Positions 30,694-41,376 are shown, numbered from the stretch's first letter. The stretch: DNA of 64,000 nucleotides from Ascarosepion bandense (GCA_037127315.1 JBBBDQ010000754.1:784501-848500), one strand, 5' to 3'. Made by a program: numbers and translations. The notes: generated by a model from the letters alone, not told the origin.

Positions 30694-30842
30694 TATACTA
30701 TTTTTCAAAACAATTTTAATACACAAAAACACACACACACATTGCATAATAAATTAATGTCACTACAAACAATATTCAGTAAAATTATTAAGAGATTACT
30801 CTAACAAATTTTTCGCCACACCTTTTAAACACCCAATGAACA

Positions 30843-31128
30843 ATCATTCGTGATACACGATTGGGCGATCATGTCTCGAAGCTGACATGACAGACTGGGC
30901 AGAAGATTTCCCGGCACTTAGTTGCAGTGACTTTCTGCGGTAGACCAAGAATACAGAATCCAATCTGTCCTGGTATTTAACACTTGGCTGAAGAGAGAAT
31001 AGACAGATTAACACCTTTCTCAAAGGTAATTCCACGTAAGAGAATGCAACAAATTCGACTGAAATTGGAACCCGGCTCTCCGATTTTTAGCCCCGAGCAG
31101 ATATCCACTGCACCCCAGCGTACGTCGC
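30843..31128 (-). mobile_element. SINE family A, diverged copy
   Basis: Reverse strand: head GTGCAGTGGATATCTGCTCG, box B-like GGTTCCAATTTC, body and tail to GTGTATCACGAATG. It has several substitutions and a rearranged 3' hairpin compared with other copies. No clear target duplication. Confidence 0.8.
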
Positions 31129-31309
31129 ACATTCATTAATGTTCTCAAATTTATAATCCTCGATAAAAAATGATGTCCTCGCCTTACATAAACACATGAA
31201 ACATGCTAAATCATTCATTGTCTTGATAAAGTCCCTCAGACAAAAAAAATAAATTAAATTCAGTTTTTCATCTTGTCTCTTTTTCACACACACACACACA
31301 CATATATAT

Positions 31310-31890
31310 ATATGTCATCTGCAAACAGATCTGTTTCGCAGCTCATCAGTATAGGCAGAGATCCGGATCGAAACCCAACTGAATTGACATCAATCGGCGA
31401 TTCTACCTCTGAGCTATAGGAGCTCGATAGAAGAAGGAAGACTTTTAGCGGGTTGTGGTCCAATGGATATCGGCTCGGAACGAGAAATCGGAGAGCCGAG
31501 TTCGAATTCCAGTTGAATTCATTGCATTCACTTACGCGCTAATATCCTTGGGAAAGGTATTAATCCGTCTCTTCCCTCCAGTTATGGGTTAAATAACAGG
31601 ACAGATTGGGTTCTATAGCCTTGGCCGGCAACCAGTCTACCGCAGAAAGCAATGGCAACCTACTGCGGTATAATCTTCTGCCCAGTCAGTCATGTCTCTT
31701 TCGAGACATGATCGCCAAGCGTGTTTCACGTATGGCACTTAACTGACTGATATACCATGTAAAACACACGCCATTAATGCTATTTTCAGACAGCTGAATG
31801 AATGATGCGTAGATGTTAGAGTAGCTACTGTTTATTTCAAAGCGTACCATTCTTCCAGAGTGTACAACCAGGGTGTGAGAGCGTAAATAT
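31310..31890 (-). mobile_element. Hammerhead-SINE family H1, interrupted by a family A SINE
   Basis: Reverse-strand parts: the upstream segment (31752-31890, ACTCTGGAAGAATGG, AAACAGTAGC), then after the inserted SINE the tRNA-like segment (31360-31420, TATAGCTCAGAGGTAGAATC, GGGTTTCGATCC) and a hammerhead (31320-31356). The ribozyme keeps CTGATGA and stem III ACAGATCTGT, but stem II has lost 8 bases, so it should be dead. A CA/TA tract (31287-31311) follows its 3' end. Confidence 0.78.
31449..31750 (+). mobile_element. SINE family A, nested in a hammerhead SINE
   Basis: Complete: TTGTGGTCCAATGGATATCG head, GAGTTCGAATTCC box B, all body landmarks, end CACTTAACTGACTGA. It separates the two halves of the reverse-strand H1 element. 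Confidence 0.87.
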
Positions 31891-31903
31891 TTATCTGCAG
31901 ACA

Positions 31904-31904
31904 A

Positions 31905-31941
<37 letters not shown>

Positions 31942-31965
31942 TGAGTGAGTGAGAGAGAGAGAGAA
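31904..31965. repeat. (TG)n-(GTGA)n-(GA)n compound microsatellite
   Basis: The TG run passes into GTGA units and then GA units, at the 5' border of the H1 SINE. Confidence 0.95.
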
Positions 31966-31969
31966 TCTT

Positions 31970-32420
31970 TATACGTATACGTGGGCACGTCTGCAATTGG
32001 TTTATGTTTACTCATTCTGTCCACTCAAAGCACACTTAATAAATTAACACTTTCTCCACTAATATTTATAACCCGAACAAGATAGTACTAAAAATCACTA
32101 TTCTGGGTCATATGTTTGAAAAACATTTTAATGTTCTGAGAAAAATTAGACCAAACTAAATCCTGAAGAGATGGATCGATACCCTCTTCAGAATAAATTA
32201 TAATTTATAACCGCTTTTCATGATGTTTTCAGTTTTCGTTTAGGTATATCATATTTCTCTGGACAATATCAATTTAGCTTCCTATAGATCTCCCCCCTCT
32301 CTCTTTTTATTTATATTAAATAGATATTTTTGAATTGTTTAAACTAATAGACACTTATTCCACAGTTTAATAATTACTTTTTTATAAAAAGTACTCAACA
32401 CAGATGTAGGGCATTTATAT
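31970..32420. other. Spacer, nothing recognised
   Basis: AT-rich with a short CT-rich patch near 32290; no feature identified. Confidence 0.4.
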
Positions 32421-32424
32421 ATTT

Positions 32425-33185
32425 TTTTTATAATCGTATTGCCCTAAGCAAGGTATGTTTTGCGTTTACAATTTATTGGTTTCACCGTAAAGGGTGGGGC
32501 TTAGTTGCTAATCTTGTGGCTCGAGTAAATTCATATATAAAGGGTACTAGTGAGCTAAGTTCATCTGAGCAGAAGCCGTGGATGTATTTGTAGAAGAGAC
32601 AAAGAGAAGCCACATTGCGCCGGTAAGAAAGTGACTGTATCCGAGCTGCCGACTCGGGATCGATCACATGACAGATTCTCCGTTGGATTTTGTCAAGGAC
32701 CCCTAAATGGCTAGCAGAAGCATCCGACCACATATGGCAGCAGTATTCAATGCACGGGCGGATGATAGATTTGTATATGTGCAGGATTGTTTCGGATGGG
32801 AAAAACTTCCTGGTCCTGCACAGAGAACCGACCTTCTTAGTAGCGGATTTAGCTATGAATTTTATATAGTCATTCCACTTGAGGTCTGTTGTAAGAGTTA
32901 ACCCGAGGAGGCGCAGTGTTTTGCTTTCAGGGAGACTAGCCTGATCTATGCTAATGGGTGGGGTAGGAGCGATTGTCTCTGGTGGTTAATAGATAGCAGC
33001 TTCGTTTTGGAAGCTTTAAAATTCACGATCCATTTCTTATCCCAGTCCACCACGGATTGGAGCTCCTTCTCGAGCTCGGCAGCGAGGTTCGCTCTGTCAA
33101 CTCCAGCAGATTTTTATCGAGGCATTGAGTAAACCGGAGTGTATATGCCAACTTGGGATCTAATTACATCGTAGAGGTGTATAAT
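32425..33185 (-). pseudogene. LINE reverse transcriptase C-terminal half (jockey/CR1 type)
   Basis: Reverse strand, from about 33180: a region matching WGKKW-type and 'SLADDLKWNDYIKSIA' in shifted frames, then SVQDQEVFPIRNN region, then open LGVLDKIQRRICHVIDPESAARIQSLSYRRNVASLCLFYKYIHGFCSDELSSLVPFIYEFTRATRLA (32482-32733). A deletion joins this directly to the terminus AGCAAGG at about 32445 and poly-A (32422-32430), removing the last 60 codons and most of the 3' region. Confidence 0.8.
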
Positions 33186-33204
33186 TATTATTATAGTAAG
33201 ACCA

Positions 33205-33330
33205 TACTGCAATTCAAAATCTATTACGTTTCGGTGTTCCAAACACTATCATCAGCATTACTAGCTGAAGATTGTGTCCTAAACATCGAACTTAAATAGG
33301 TCTTAAGTTGCCGTATGCTATTATTATAAC
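33205..33330 (-). repeat. Penelope-LTR-like segment with hammerhead-like core
   Basis: Reverse strand: CTGATGA (33249-33255), a 5-bp hairpin GTGTT/AACAC, then CCGAAACGT (GAAA at 33229-33232). This matches the CTGANGA...GAAA order of a hammerhead but has an unpaired UA before stem II and no convincing stem I. TTATAATAATA-like repeats border it. Confidence 0.45.
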
Positions 33331-33334
33331 AATA

Positions 33335-33335
33335 A

Positions 33336-33393
<58 letters not shown>
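33335..33393. repeat. (CTAT)n microsatellite
   Basis: About 14 CTAT units, uninterrupted. Confidence 0.97.
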
Positions 33394-33394
<1 letters not shown>

Positions 33395-34250
33395 TTCTTC
33401 GTGTAAAGGCTAAAAATTAACACCCATATTAAATAGTGTAACCGGTAGTTATAGTGTAATTTATGAAATAAAAGACAGGTGACGTTGGGAGTGAGGTAAC
33501 ACTATTTCCAGACAGCTGGTATTAAATTTTATTGATTTTAAAGAAAAGAAGAATTTTCTCTAAAATTGGAGAATGCAATTATTTTTGCCGGGGAAATTTG
33601 CCGACGTGATAAACATTAAAAAATATAGATTGAAAAATACAAAGTGTACAATTGCTTTTTTCGGGAGAAGGAAGCGAATTTATCAAAGCTGGTTACCTAA
33701 AGGCAAAACGATTCTAGTCAAAATATTATCATTCTATTTTGACGACTTATGACACTAATTCAAAATTGGACCTTGAGAATTTCCTGTTTATTACCTACAG
33801 AGTCGGCTGGTAAGAACAGGCAGATAATAACATAGAGTAAGTTTTCTCCCCTTCCGTCGGAAAGACGGACGACTCAGTTGAAATGGTTAAATAATATTAC
33901 ATATATTTCGTGATGGTAAGACGTATATAGAGAAGGGAAAACAGAAATCCCACCTTCCACATCATGGTTTTGTGCCTTAATAATAAAAATATAATCGAAA
34001 ACGAAATTGCAAGAGACGGGGACCAGCGATGGAATGATACGGTCAAGCTGAAATAGCCTGCCATCAGAAAAGTGATTTGGGCCCAAGATATTGCAATAGA
34101 CGGTCAGTCCGAATTCGAAGAGTTGCAATCTGAGCAAAACATCGTCTCGTGGAGATAACGAATCACGAATTTTAGCGTGTTACTGGAATACCAGCCAGAT
34201 GAATTTTTTTCGTCACTTCGGTTATGATTTTGTGTAAAATCGAAATATAT
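33395..34250. other. Spacer, nothing recognised
   Basis: Mixed composition. An 87-codon reverse frame at 33874-34137 has no recognisable motif and is not called. Confidence 0.4.
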
Positions 34251-34251
34251 A

Positions 34252-34546
34252 TATTACGGAAATTAACGAATTTTAACGAAACTTGGTTATAAGCAACCGA
34301 CAATTTGTAATGAGTTATTTTGAACATTATTTTTACCGATACTCGTATTTAAGTAGATATTCTGTTTTTTTTAATTAAACAGTATTTTATATTATTTACG
34401 ATTATAATTTATTTTCGCAATAAAATTTATCGTAAAATAATCAGGCCGGTAGATATAAATATAAAATACTGTTTAATAAAAAAAAACAAAACAGAATATC
34501 TACTTAAATACGAGTATCGGTAAAAATAATGTTCAAAATAACTAAT

Positions 34547-34556
<10 letters not shown>
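34252..34556. mobile_element. Foldback MITE (family F), right end truncated
   Basis: The left end ATTACGGAAATTAACGAA, GGTTATAAGCAACCGACAAT matches the complete relative at 35511-35926. Inner arms of about 90 bp (34307-34395 and 34458-34550) are near-perfect reverse complements around TTTAAGTAGATATTCTG. The right arm ends in (TA)n at 34551. Confidence 0.75.
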
Positions 34557-34583
<27 letters not shown>

Positions 34584-34592
34584 GTATGTATG
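34551..34592. repeat. (TA)n with TATG interruptions
   Basis: TA-rich run directly after the foldback right arm. Confidence 0.9.
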
Positions 34593-34619
34593 TAATCTAC
34601 ACGTGGCGGAGACTTACCT

Positions 34620-34938
34620 TCTTTTTTTTTTAATTATATCACCCCGAGCAAGGCGGTAACGCCACTGATGTGCAGGGGGCTACATAAGATTGAAGAGATT
34701 GGAAAAGAGAAAACCGGAAACTGTATCCTAAACAAGGGATGAGCCTCTACACCTGTTCAATAGATGTGGGTGGAGTGTGAACCGGGCGATAGTTTATTCT
34801 TTCTACTCCAATTGAAAAAGAAAAAGAGTGAGAAGATTGGAAAAGAGAAAACCGGAAACCGCATCCTAAACAGGAAACAAGGGATGAGCCTCTTCAGCTG
34901 TTCAATAGACGTGGGTGGAGTGTGAACCGTGCGATCAC
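34620..34938 (-). mobile_element. LINE 3' tail, two tandem units
   Basis: Terminus and poly-A (poly-T 34621-34632) followed upstream by two copies of the 145-bp tail unit, CTACTCCAATT landmark near 34793 and the second copy truncated at about 34938. Confidence 0.85.
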
Positions 34939-35462
34939 CGAAGCAAGCGAAGGTGGTTTCTCTGCACGTGCGTTCGCAGACGTCAGGGAACCGCGAGGAG
35001 AACTTATGCAAGGCAGTTTTTGGAGTGACACGGCTTATGCGTCATTGTTGAATGCGAAGCTCTCACCTGCGATAAATTTCGTATTTTTTTGCTCGAGACC
35101 AAAAACACATAAAAAATCCAACTTCTGTTTAAGAGTCAGCTTGGTGTTGGCGATTTGTGAAGGCTACACGGTGTTCGAGAGAAAGTGTTTTGTTTACGGT
35201 GCGCGGGGAACGGAGTCCTCGGTGAAGCAGTATTCCAGGTTCTACGTGGAGCAGGTGGAAGATACAAGCGGTCATTAATCCCTCTACCATCTACACTGCG
35301 AGAAACATATACTACAATTCTTAAATCTGGTTTTCATTATATATCGTTCCCTGACGTGTCTTTGCTACCCTAATCGGGTGATGACAAGTAATCCTGCTTT
35401 GGCCGTTCCGAAAAAATTGACCGAATGTCCGGAAGGTTGGCTGGACTCACTCAGGGATCGTG

Positions 35463-35511
<49 letters not shown>

Positions 35512-35563
35512 CGGAAATTACCGAAGATTAACGAAACTGGTTATAAAGAAACCGACAATTTGA
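34922..35563 (+). other. GC-richer block with two open frames, origin unknown
   Basis: About 34935-35280 is clearly richer in G+C than its surroundings and holds a 118-codon frame from 34922. The first codons are antisense LINE tail; the rest (AFADVREPRGELMQGSFWSD, VFERKCFVYGARGTESSVKQ) is not recognised. A second frame from 35378 starts MMTSNPALAVPKKLTECPEGWLDSLRDR before running into (TC)n. An LTR-element leader plus gag start is one possibility; a host exon is another. I have no motif evidence for either. Confidence 0.3.
35467..35510. repeat. (TC)n microsatellite
   Basis: About 22 TC units. Confidence 0.96.
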
Positions 35564-35926
35564 AATGATTTATTTGAACATCGTTTTAGATCGACATTTG
35601 ATAAATTTTTGTTACGAAAATCCTGCCGAATGACACACATTTTGATAAAAAATTAAATTAAATAATCAAGCCAGCAGAAATAAATATATAATACTGTTTG
35701 ATTGTAGACAGCATGTCTACTTAAATACGAGTATCGATCAAAAATAATGTTCAAACAAATCATTTCATATATATATATATATATGTGTGTGTGTGTCATT
35801 CGGCAGGATTTTCGTAACAAAGATTTTACCGAGTATCGATCAAAAACAATGTTCAAATAAATCATTTCAAATTGTCGGTTTCTTTATAATCAGTTTCGTT
35901 AATCTTCGTTAATTTCCGTTATATAT
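35511..35926. mobile_element. Foldback MITE (family F)
   Basis: Outer ends ACGGAAATTACCGAAGATTA and its complement TAATCTTCGTTAATTTCCGT are inverted, with CCGACAATTTGAAATGATTT near each end. An internal partial copy (35715-35770, TACTTAAATACGAGTATCG) and a TA/TG tract (about 35768-35797) show further rearrangement. TA-rich sequence flanks both ends, consistent with TA targeting. Confidence 0.75.
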
Positions 35927-36026
35927 ATATTGTTTGTTTAATACTTAGTTTTTGGTCTTAATACTGTTAGACCGGTACACATTTTTATTAAAAAATGTTC
36001 TATAAAATTATATTGTAGAACTTTTA

Positions 36027-36189
36027 AATATTTTTCATTTTTAAACGAGTTATTTCGCTACCTTGCTTTCTACCATGAGTGGTGTAATCAGGCGATTTTT
36101 AATAACTAACAAATAAGAGTTCTTAAAAATCGCCTGAAGACACCGCTTATGGTAGAAACCAAGGTAGCGAAATAACTCGTTTAAAAATG

Positions 36190-36197
<8 letters not shown>
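36027..36197. repeat. Palindrome with about 70-bp arms next to (TA)n
   Basis: The left arm (36027-36096) and right arm (36120-36197) pair almost fully: TTTTTAAACGAGTTATTTCG with its complement, then GCTACCTTG and AGGCGATTTTTAA. The spacer is about 23 bp. (TA)n begins exactly at the right end. Confidence 0.8.

Positions 36198-36233
<36 letters not shown>
36191..36233. repeat. (TA)n microsatellite
   Basis: About 21 TA units. Confidence 0.96.
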
Positions 36234-36237
<4 letters not shown>

Positions 36238-36339
36238 GCAGGTTTCATTGAATAATATAGACAAGTTTTGTCTATTAATTTTGTGTAGGATCCGTTCATA
36301 CCGTCTGATATACTTGATGGTGATGTCGTTAAAAGACAA

Positions 36340-36420
36340 CAAAAAATCACAGTATTTGTTGAATTTTTTATCGGGTCTAAGCTTTCGTCTCACATAAGCC
36401 ATTATCAAAGAGTAAATATT
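36340..36420 (-). repeat. Penelope-LTR-like motif, degenerate
   Basis: Reverse strand TTTGATAATGGCTTATGTGA then GACGAAAGCTTAGACC resembles the motif at 42490-42530, with the core bases altered. Confidence 0.35.
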
Positions 36421-36540
36421 AACACACAGTAAACATAGAACATTTAAGCTATTAACAATAAAGATAATTGAATTGAAAATACAAGTCCATCCCTACCGTG
36501 GCGGATGGCCGAAGACCATATATATATAAGTATATATATA

Positions 36541-36740
36541 TACTTTTCATACACATACAACCCTGTTTTGTTGTATCAGAGCTCATCAATGTGGTTAGGC
36601 ATCCACTTGCCCCCGGCCGGGATCGGAACTCGACCAATTTAGTGTCAGCCGGAGTCGCTAACCCCTAGGCCATAAGTACACGCCAGTCACTGAAAGAACT
36701 TAATCCATTGCTTAGGAATTATGCATATATCGCCGAAGTG
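36541..36740 (-). mobile_element. Hammerhead-SINE family H2, decayed ribozyme
   Basis: Reverse strand: ATGCATAATTCC...AGTTCTTTCAGTGACTGGCG, tRNA-like ATGGCCTAGGGGTTAGCGAC and GAGTTCCGATCCCGG (near 36610-36670), then TTGATGAGCTCTGATACAAC and AAAACAGG. The first core C is T and the G of GAAA is A, so it is inactive. TA-rich sequence lies at its 3' side (36518-36541). Confidence 0.75.
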
Positions 36741-37127
36741 GTAACTGTTTTTTTTTTTCAAACTTTCCTCTAGTATGCTCAATCATAATGATTAGTATTT
36801 GCAAAGTGAAGATAATATTATTACCGTTGGAATTAATATAAAGTGTAACAGTTTAATTCTTCTAGTGAATATACGGCCATAAAATTTACTGTCAGGTATT
36901 TGAGAATGGCCAACTAAATTTTCAGTCCCATGTCATCTTATCGTCTGGGATTGAAACAAAGCCTCCTTTAATAACTAACACTGTATATCTAACACCCTCG
37001 CTCATGATTTCCCCCTGTCCTTCCACCATTCTTTTGGTTTGGATAAATCTAACCTATTCATTTTTGTGAAGAATTTTGGTCTGAAGAGCGGTCTGTTTAG
37101 ATTTCCGAAGTCATCCAATTTATTTTC

Positions 37128-37130
<3 letters not shown>
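36741..37130. other. Spacer, nothing recognised
   Basis: No feature identified. Confidence 0.4.

Positions 37131-37181
<51 letters not shown>
37131..37181. repeat. (TA)n microsatellite
   Basis: About 25 TA units. Confidence 0.96.
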
Positions 37182-37182
<1 letters not shown>

Positions 37183-37353
37183 TTGATGACATAACAATCA
37201 GGAAAAAATAAAATATGACAATGTTAAAGAGCAAACAAGAGACACGTGCTATTATAACTGGTGGTAAAGTTTAATAACTGGTAATAAAGAGAATGAACTG
37301 AGTCGACACGGCCTAGCTATTGTCTCTCTGTCCATGATTGTGATAGAAGGGGA

Positions 37354-37456
<103 letters not shown>

Positions 37457-37799
37457 ATATTTTTTCTTATAATAGAGAATATATTGATATGCAAATTAAG
37501 CACATTTATTGTGTTGCCGTTAATAAACTTCGAAGTGGAATAACGAAGCTACAAATTATGAATTATAAAATATTTTTCCGCGTGCTATAACAAAAAAGAC
37601 TTGAAATTTTGATTAAAAATAACTGATAAATAATTTAAATTCAAAAATGTATAATATCTATAATAACAGTGCACTTGATTTTATTTAAAGTATAGAAAGA
37701 AAAGTGTAAAGAAATTTAAAAAGAGACATAGAAAAATACATATTCTCTTGACTTATATATTTCAAAACACAAAATAGTATGAGAATTCAAATAAAAATT

Positions 37800-38150
37800 A
37801 ACAGATTTTATTATGTTGATTCTAAGCTTTTGGCTCATATGAGCCATCTTCAGAGAGGTTACAGGGACGTTAACAGAAAGACATCCACCATCAAAGATGA
37901 TTTTATTTTGTGTTGACATAAAACATTGCTATGCAACGATAACAGTCACCGAATAGCAGACGTAGTTCGTAAAATTTTAATGCCGATCTATGACTTCACA
38001 CAGAAATGCTAACAGAACCATATGTCTAAATGCAATGTAATGTGTTGTGGCCAGATTGAAATGTGATTATCTTGAGTGTGGGTTGTTTTGATTTAAGGTA
38101 GATGGCTTCCAATATCTGAAGGTTCTTTTTACTGTGTGTAAATTATAATA
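37800..38150. repeat. Dispersed repeat P (copy 1), Penelope-LTR-like
   Basis: Collinear with 42480-42825: CTAAGCTTTYGGC...GAGCCATCTTCAGAG, ACATCCACCAT, TAACAGAACCATAT, AATGCAAT, then GGTAGATGGCTTCCAATATC and TGAAGGTTCTTTTTACT. On the reverse strand the first part reads CTGAAGA, a palindromic GGCTCATATGAGCC, AAAAGC, a hammerhead-like order with the G of GAAA lost. The link to Penelope-like elements is an inference. Confidence 0.6.
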
Positions 38151-38191
38151 ATGATGTAAATAAAAATGGACAATCATTGTCTGTTATATTT

Positions 38192-38193
<2 letters not shown>

Positions 38194-38248
<55 letters not shown>
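38194..38248. repeat. (TA)n microsatellite
   Basis: About 27 TA units, bordering the H2 fragment that follows. Confidence 0.96.
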
Positions 38249-38249
<1 letters not shown>

Positions 38250-38372
38250 TCCCTAAGCCATCGGCGAATGGCATCACATAAGGGAAATTTTAACGTCTTG
38301 TATATAAGCAGTGTATACAGACGCCAGTCACCGAGAGAACTCAATTCATTTCTGAAGAGTCACAGCCGTAGC
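38249..38372 (-). mobile_element. Hammerhead-SINE family H2, 5' part only
   Basis: Reverse strand: AGAAATGAATTGAGTTCTCT, GGTGACTGGCGTCTGTATAC, TTAAAATTTCCCTTATGTG, ending GCCGATGGCTTAGGGAGTA exactly where (TA)n starts. The tRNA-like box B and the ribozyme are missing, replaced by (TA)n. Confidence 0.7.
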
Positions 38373-38630
38373 TGATGCTAAAAAACACACCGGACACAGA
38401 GAAATTGCCCGGATAAATTAGTTGACAATGTGATGACGTCATCAGTGTCATCGTTTCTTGAAACTATGATTTTTGCAGATTTTTTCGGCTATTCCAATGG
38501 AAATTAGGCACAGAACGTGAACGAAAGCAGGAAACCGGGTTCGGACTTTCTGAGTATAACCAGTCTTTTCTCCGGAAATTAATAAATGAACAGATTTTTA
38601 CTGCGTTCATTCGGATGTTTTCTTCGTTTT

Positions 38631-38663
<33 letters not shown>

Positions 38664-38767
38664 GTGAATTGTTTAGTTTGATTTCTGACGAAGACTTTTT
38701 TCCTTGCCCGAATTTTCACTACGGATCGGCCCGGACACGTGCCCGTTATACCCGGTAGTTAGATACA

Positions 38768-38771
<4 letters not shown>
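38373..38771. other. Spacer with a (CTTT)n tract
   Basis: Contains (CTTT)n at 38628-38662 and the palindrome GATGACGTCATC near 38436. Otherwise nothing is recognised. Confidence 0.5.

Positions 38772-38821
<50 letters not shown>
38772..38821. repeat. (TA)n microsatellite
   Basis: About 25 TA units. Confidence 0.96.
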
Positions 38822-38823
<2 letters not shown>

Positions 38824-39325
38824 GTGTATATTGAATTTCATGGGTTACTGATACAAATTTGATTATATACAAACAGAAGTTCTTTGTTAAATATTTTTAC
38901 ATTTATTAAATCTTTGTTTCTTTTAGGTATTTCTACATAAATTGTCTAATGACTGAGTTTTATCCTTTATCTTCAGCTATTTGTATAAAAATATGTGTTT
39001 GTGTGTAGGCATTTACTTGCGTATAAAAAAAAGTGCCAATAATTTGATGTCTTATAAAGGCTTTCAAATAAATCTTTAAAATAATTTTTTTTTTTTTTTT
39101 AACCTATTCACAGCTTTGTTTTACAGCGTGTCTATATTTCAAAATAGTTTCATATATTTCATTTTGCGGATTATTCACAATTTCAAATTCTATTTATGGA
39201 GAAGTATGAGTAAATTATACAAATTAAGAAGGTAAAAAATATCACCGTTACAATTTAAGCGAAATTCTAGAAGAAAAGTCTAGCATTCTTAAAAAAGAAA
39301 TATTTTTATATATAGGAACAGACTA
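38822..39325. other. AT-rich spacer, nothing recognised
   Basis: Includes a T run near 39087-39101. No feature identified. Confidence 0.4.
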
Positions 39326-39348
39326 ATATATATATATATATATATATT

Positions 39349-39420
39349 TAATATTTAATACCAGATTTGGAAAACAATGTTTCATCAGGTAGTTAATGAG
39401 ACATTGGTCTTCCGATGTCG
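39349..39420 (-). repeat. Penelope-LTR-like motif adjoining (TA)n
   Basis: Reverse strand CTGATGAAACATTGTTTTCC then AAATCTGGTATTAAATATTA. CTGATGA and an AAC/GTT stem are present; the GAAA position reads CAAA. (TA)n (39328-39347) lies at its 3' side. Confidence 0.4.
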
Positions 39421-39564
39421 AAACAAAATGTACACTTTTATAGTAAATTATAATTTGTACATGTTCTAAACTATAACTTATAATAAATATTCATCGCGCT
39501 GTTTCTATATTGAGCATTGGTTTAAATTAATTTGTTAATACTTTCTTCGTTCATTATTCACTTG

Positions 39565-39602
39565 GATATATACATATATATACATATATATATATATATA
39601 TA
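39565..39602. repeat. (TA)n with TACA interruptions
   Basis: TA-rich run at the 5' side of an H2 SINE. Confidence 0.9.
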
Positions 39603-39624
39603 ATTTGAAAAAAAATCAGTTGCC

Positions 39625-39871
39625 ATTTCAGCGATATATGCATAACTTTAGCAATGAATTGAGTTCTTTCAGTGGCTGGCATGTGTATACGCCGCTTAAA
39701 TACAACACGCTCAAATTTCTCTTCTCTGATTCTAAAGGCCTATGACTTAAGGGTTAGCGACTCCGATTGACACCTAATCGATCAAGTTTCGATCCCTGCC
39801 GGAGGCAAGTGGATGTGTAGCCACACTGATAAGCTGTGATATAGCGAAACAGGGTTGTATGTGCATGACGA
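39625..39871 (+). mobile_element. Hammerhead-SINE family H2, decayed ribozyme
   Basis: ATATGCATAACTTTAGCAAT start, AGTTCTTTCAGTGGCTGGC, tRNA-like ATGACTTAAGGGTTAGCGAC and AAGTTTCGATCCCTG (about 39740-39796), then a hammerhead-like end at 39822-39866. Stems I (CACA/TGTG), II and III still pair, but CTGATGA is CTGATAA, so a key core G is lost. Confidence 0.77.

Positions 39872-39928
<57 letters not shown>
39872..39928. repeat. (TA)n microsatellite
   Basis: About 28 TA units between the H2 SINE and the next repeat. Confidence 0.96.
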
Positions 39929-39929
<1 letters not shown>

Positions 39930-40317
39930 TAGCAGTATAGCCCGGAGTTGCTCGGGTGTAATGAAAGCTTTAAAGGTAATCCATGGTCCTGGAACTCAGA
40001 CTCTTTTGGCGTTGGCACGAAAAACTAAAAAGTAATAGTTGTTTTTCAGTTCAAGTGAAACCGTAGACTGAAAGAAAAATCAATAGATGGAAAAATTTTG
40101 ATTTCCTGGTATCGATTTCAAATAAGTTTTTTTCGTCGTAAACTGAACTTTCAAGGCTATATAAGTCCTCTGAGTAAATGGTATCATGGCTGAGACTAAG
40201 ATCTACAGTTATACCTATTTAGAGACAAACCAGAAGCAAAAACTAAAATAAAAGGGGTGAAAAAAATACAGCCATACAAACAGATAAACAGATACACACA
40301 CACACACAAACATCTTG

Positions 40318-40378
<61 letters not shown>

Positions 40379-40694
40379 CGATTTTCTGCACTATTGTAAG
40401 AACTGCAACCTTGAAACTTCTGAATATCGTTTCTTATGTCTTTGTCTATGAGTGTATCAAATCTGATTAAAATCGGATCACTCCTTCTATAACCCGATTT
40501 TTTCGATTATCGATTTTCGATATTTATCGGGGTTACTTCGACACAAAACCTAGCTAAGAACACTCGCAAACGCTTATAGTACAACTGTGTAAATTTTCAA
40601 GAAAATTGGTTCAGCCGTTTCGGAGTCTATAGGTAACGGACACACACACAGACACACACACAGACACACACACAGACATTTATAATTAAGTTTA
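39927..40694 (+). mobile_element. Dispersed repeat 'TACTAGCAG', long copy
   Basis: Same start (TACTAGCAGTATAGCCCG), same internal CATCTTGCCTTATATA plus (TA)n at 40320-40376, and same end (AATTAAGTTTAGG) as 24473-24996. It carries about 200 bp more in its first half (TTTTGGCGTTGGCACG... to AGGGGTGAAAAA) and a CA-rich patch near 40640-40672. Confidence 0.77.
40320..40376. repeat. (TA)n inside the 'TACTAGCAG' repeat
   Basis: About 28 TA units at the same internal position as in the 24.5-kb copy. Confidence 0.95.
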
Positions 40695-41370
40695 GGTGAA
40701 CAAACTGCGATAGACAGATGGATAGATAAATATAATCTGAGTAAGACAGTGTGATAGACTCGCGTTTGTTTTGCCTCATCTTAGATTATTTTAAGACATC
40801 ATAACTTTTTATGTTGTTCCGTCTTCATCGTTGTCAACACAATTTCAAATATTTATTCATGAGCGTCTGCAAACAGGCATTAACGTGGTGAATATTGTTA
40901 AATTCACTTATAACATTTCGCTAGCATTAGGCATGATTAAAAGTTTATACTGGGTATCGACCTAGTATAGGGATCTGAAACTTATAATACTCGAACGACC
41001 TAATTAATCGATGAGTGTCGGATCAAGTGCAGTAGCAAGGAATGATTCTAATATATAAAATTTCTGATGAATTAGTATTAGATTTATCATTTGGGTTAAA
41101 TTTGTGGATGCGTGTATTTGTGTAATATGCGTTTCATTTTGAAATTTTAATTTCGTTTACGTTTTGTATATCTATTCATTTTTATTAGAAATACAGTAAA
41201 TCTCTAAAGTGGCGGTCAATAGTTCGATATTCTTCCAGATCAAATGGCCTATTTTATTTTTCAACAGCTTTTAAATGATAAAATAGAATGCTGATAGTAA
41301 CTTAATTGCGTTTTCCTATTTTTTTTAAAATTCCCTTTTCCAAGACGCAAACTCGGTCTTAACACAGAAA
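40695..41370. other. Spacer, nothing recognised
   Basis: No feature identified. Confidence 0.4.
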
Positions 41371-41373
41371 ACA

Positions 41374-41376
<3 letters not shown>

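Noticed and set aside
30720..30840. Possible polymerase III terminator or small RNA gene near CA repeats
   Set aside because: No internal promoter boxes and no structure beyond short homopolymers.
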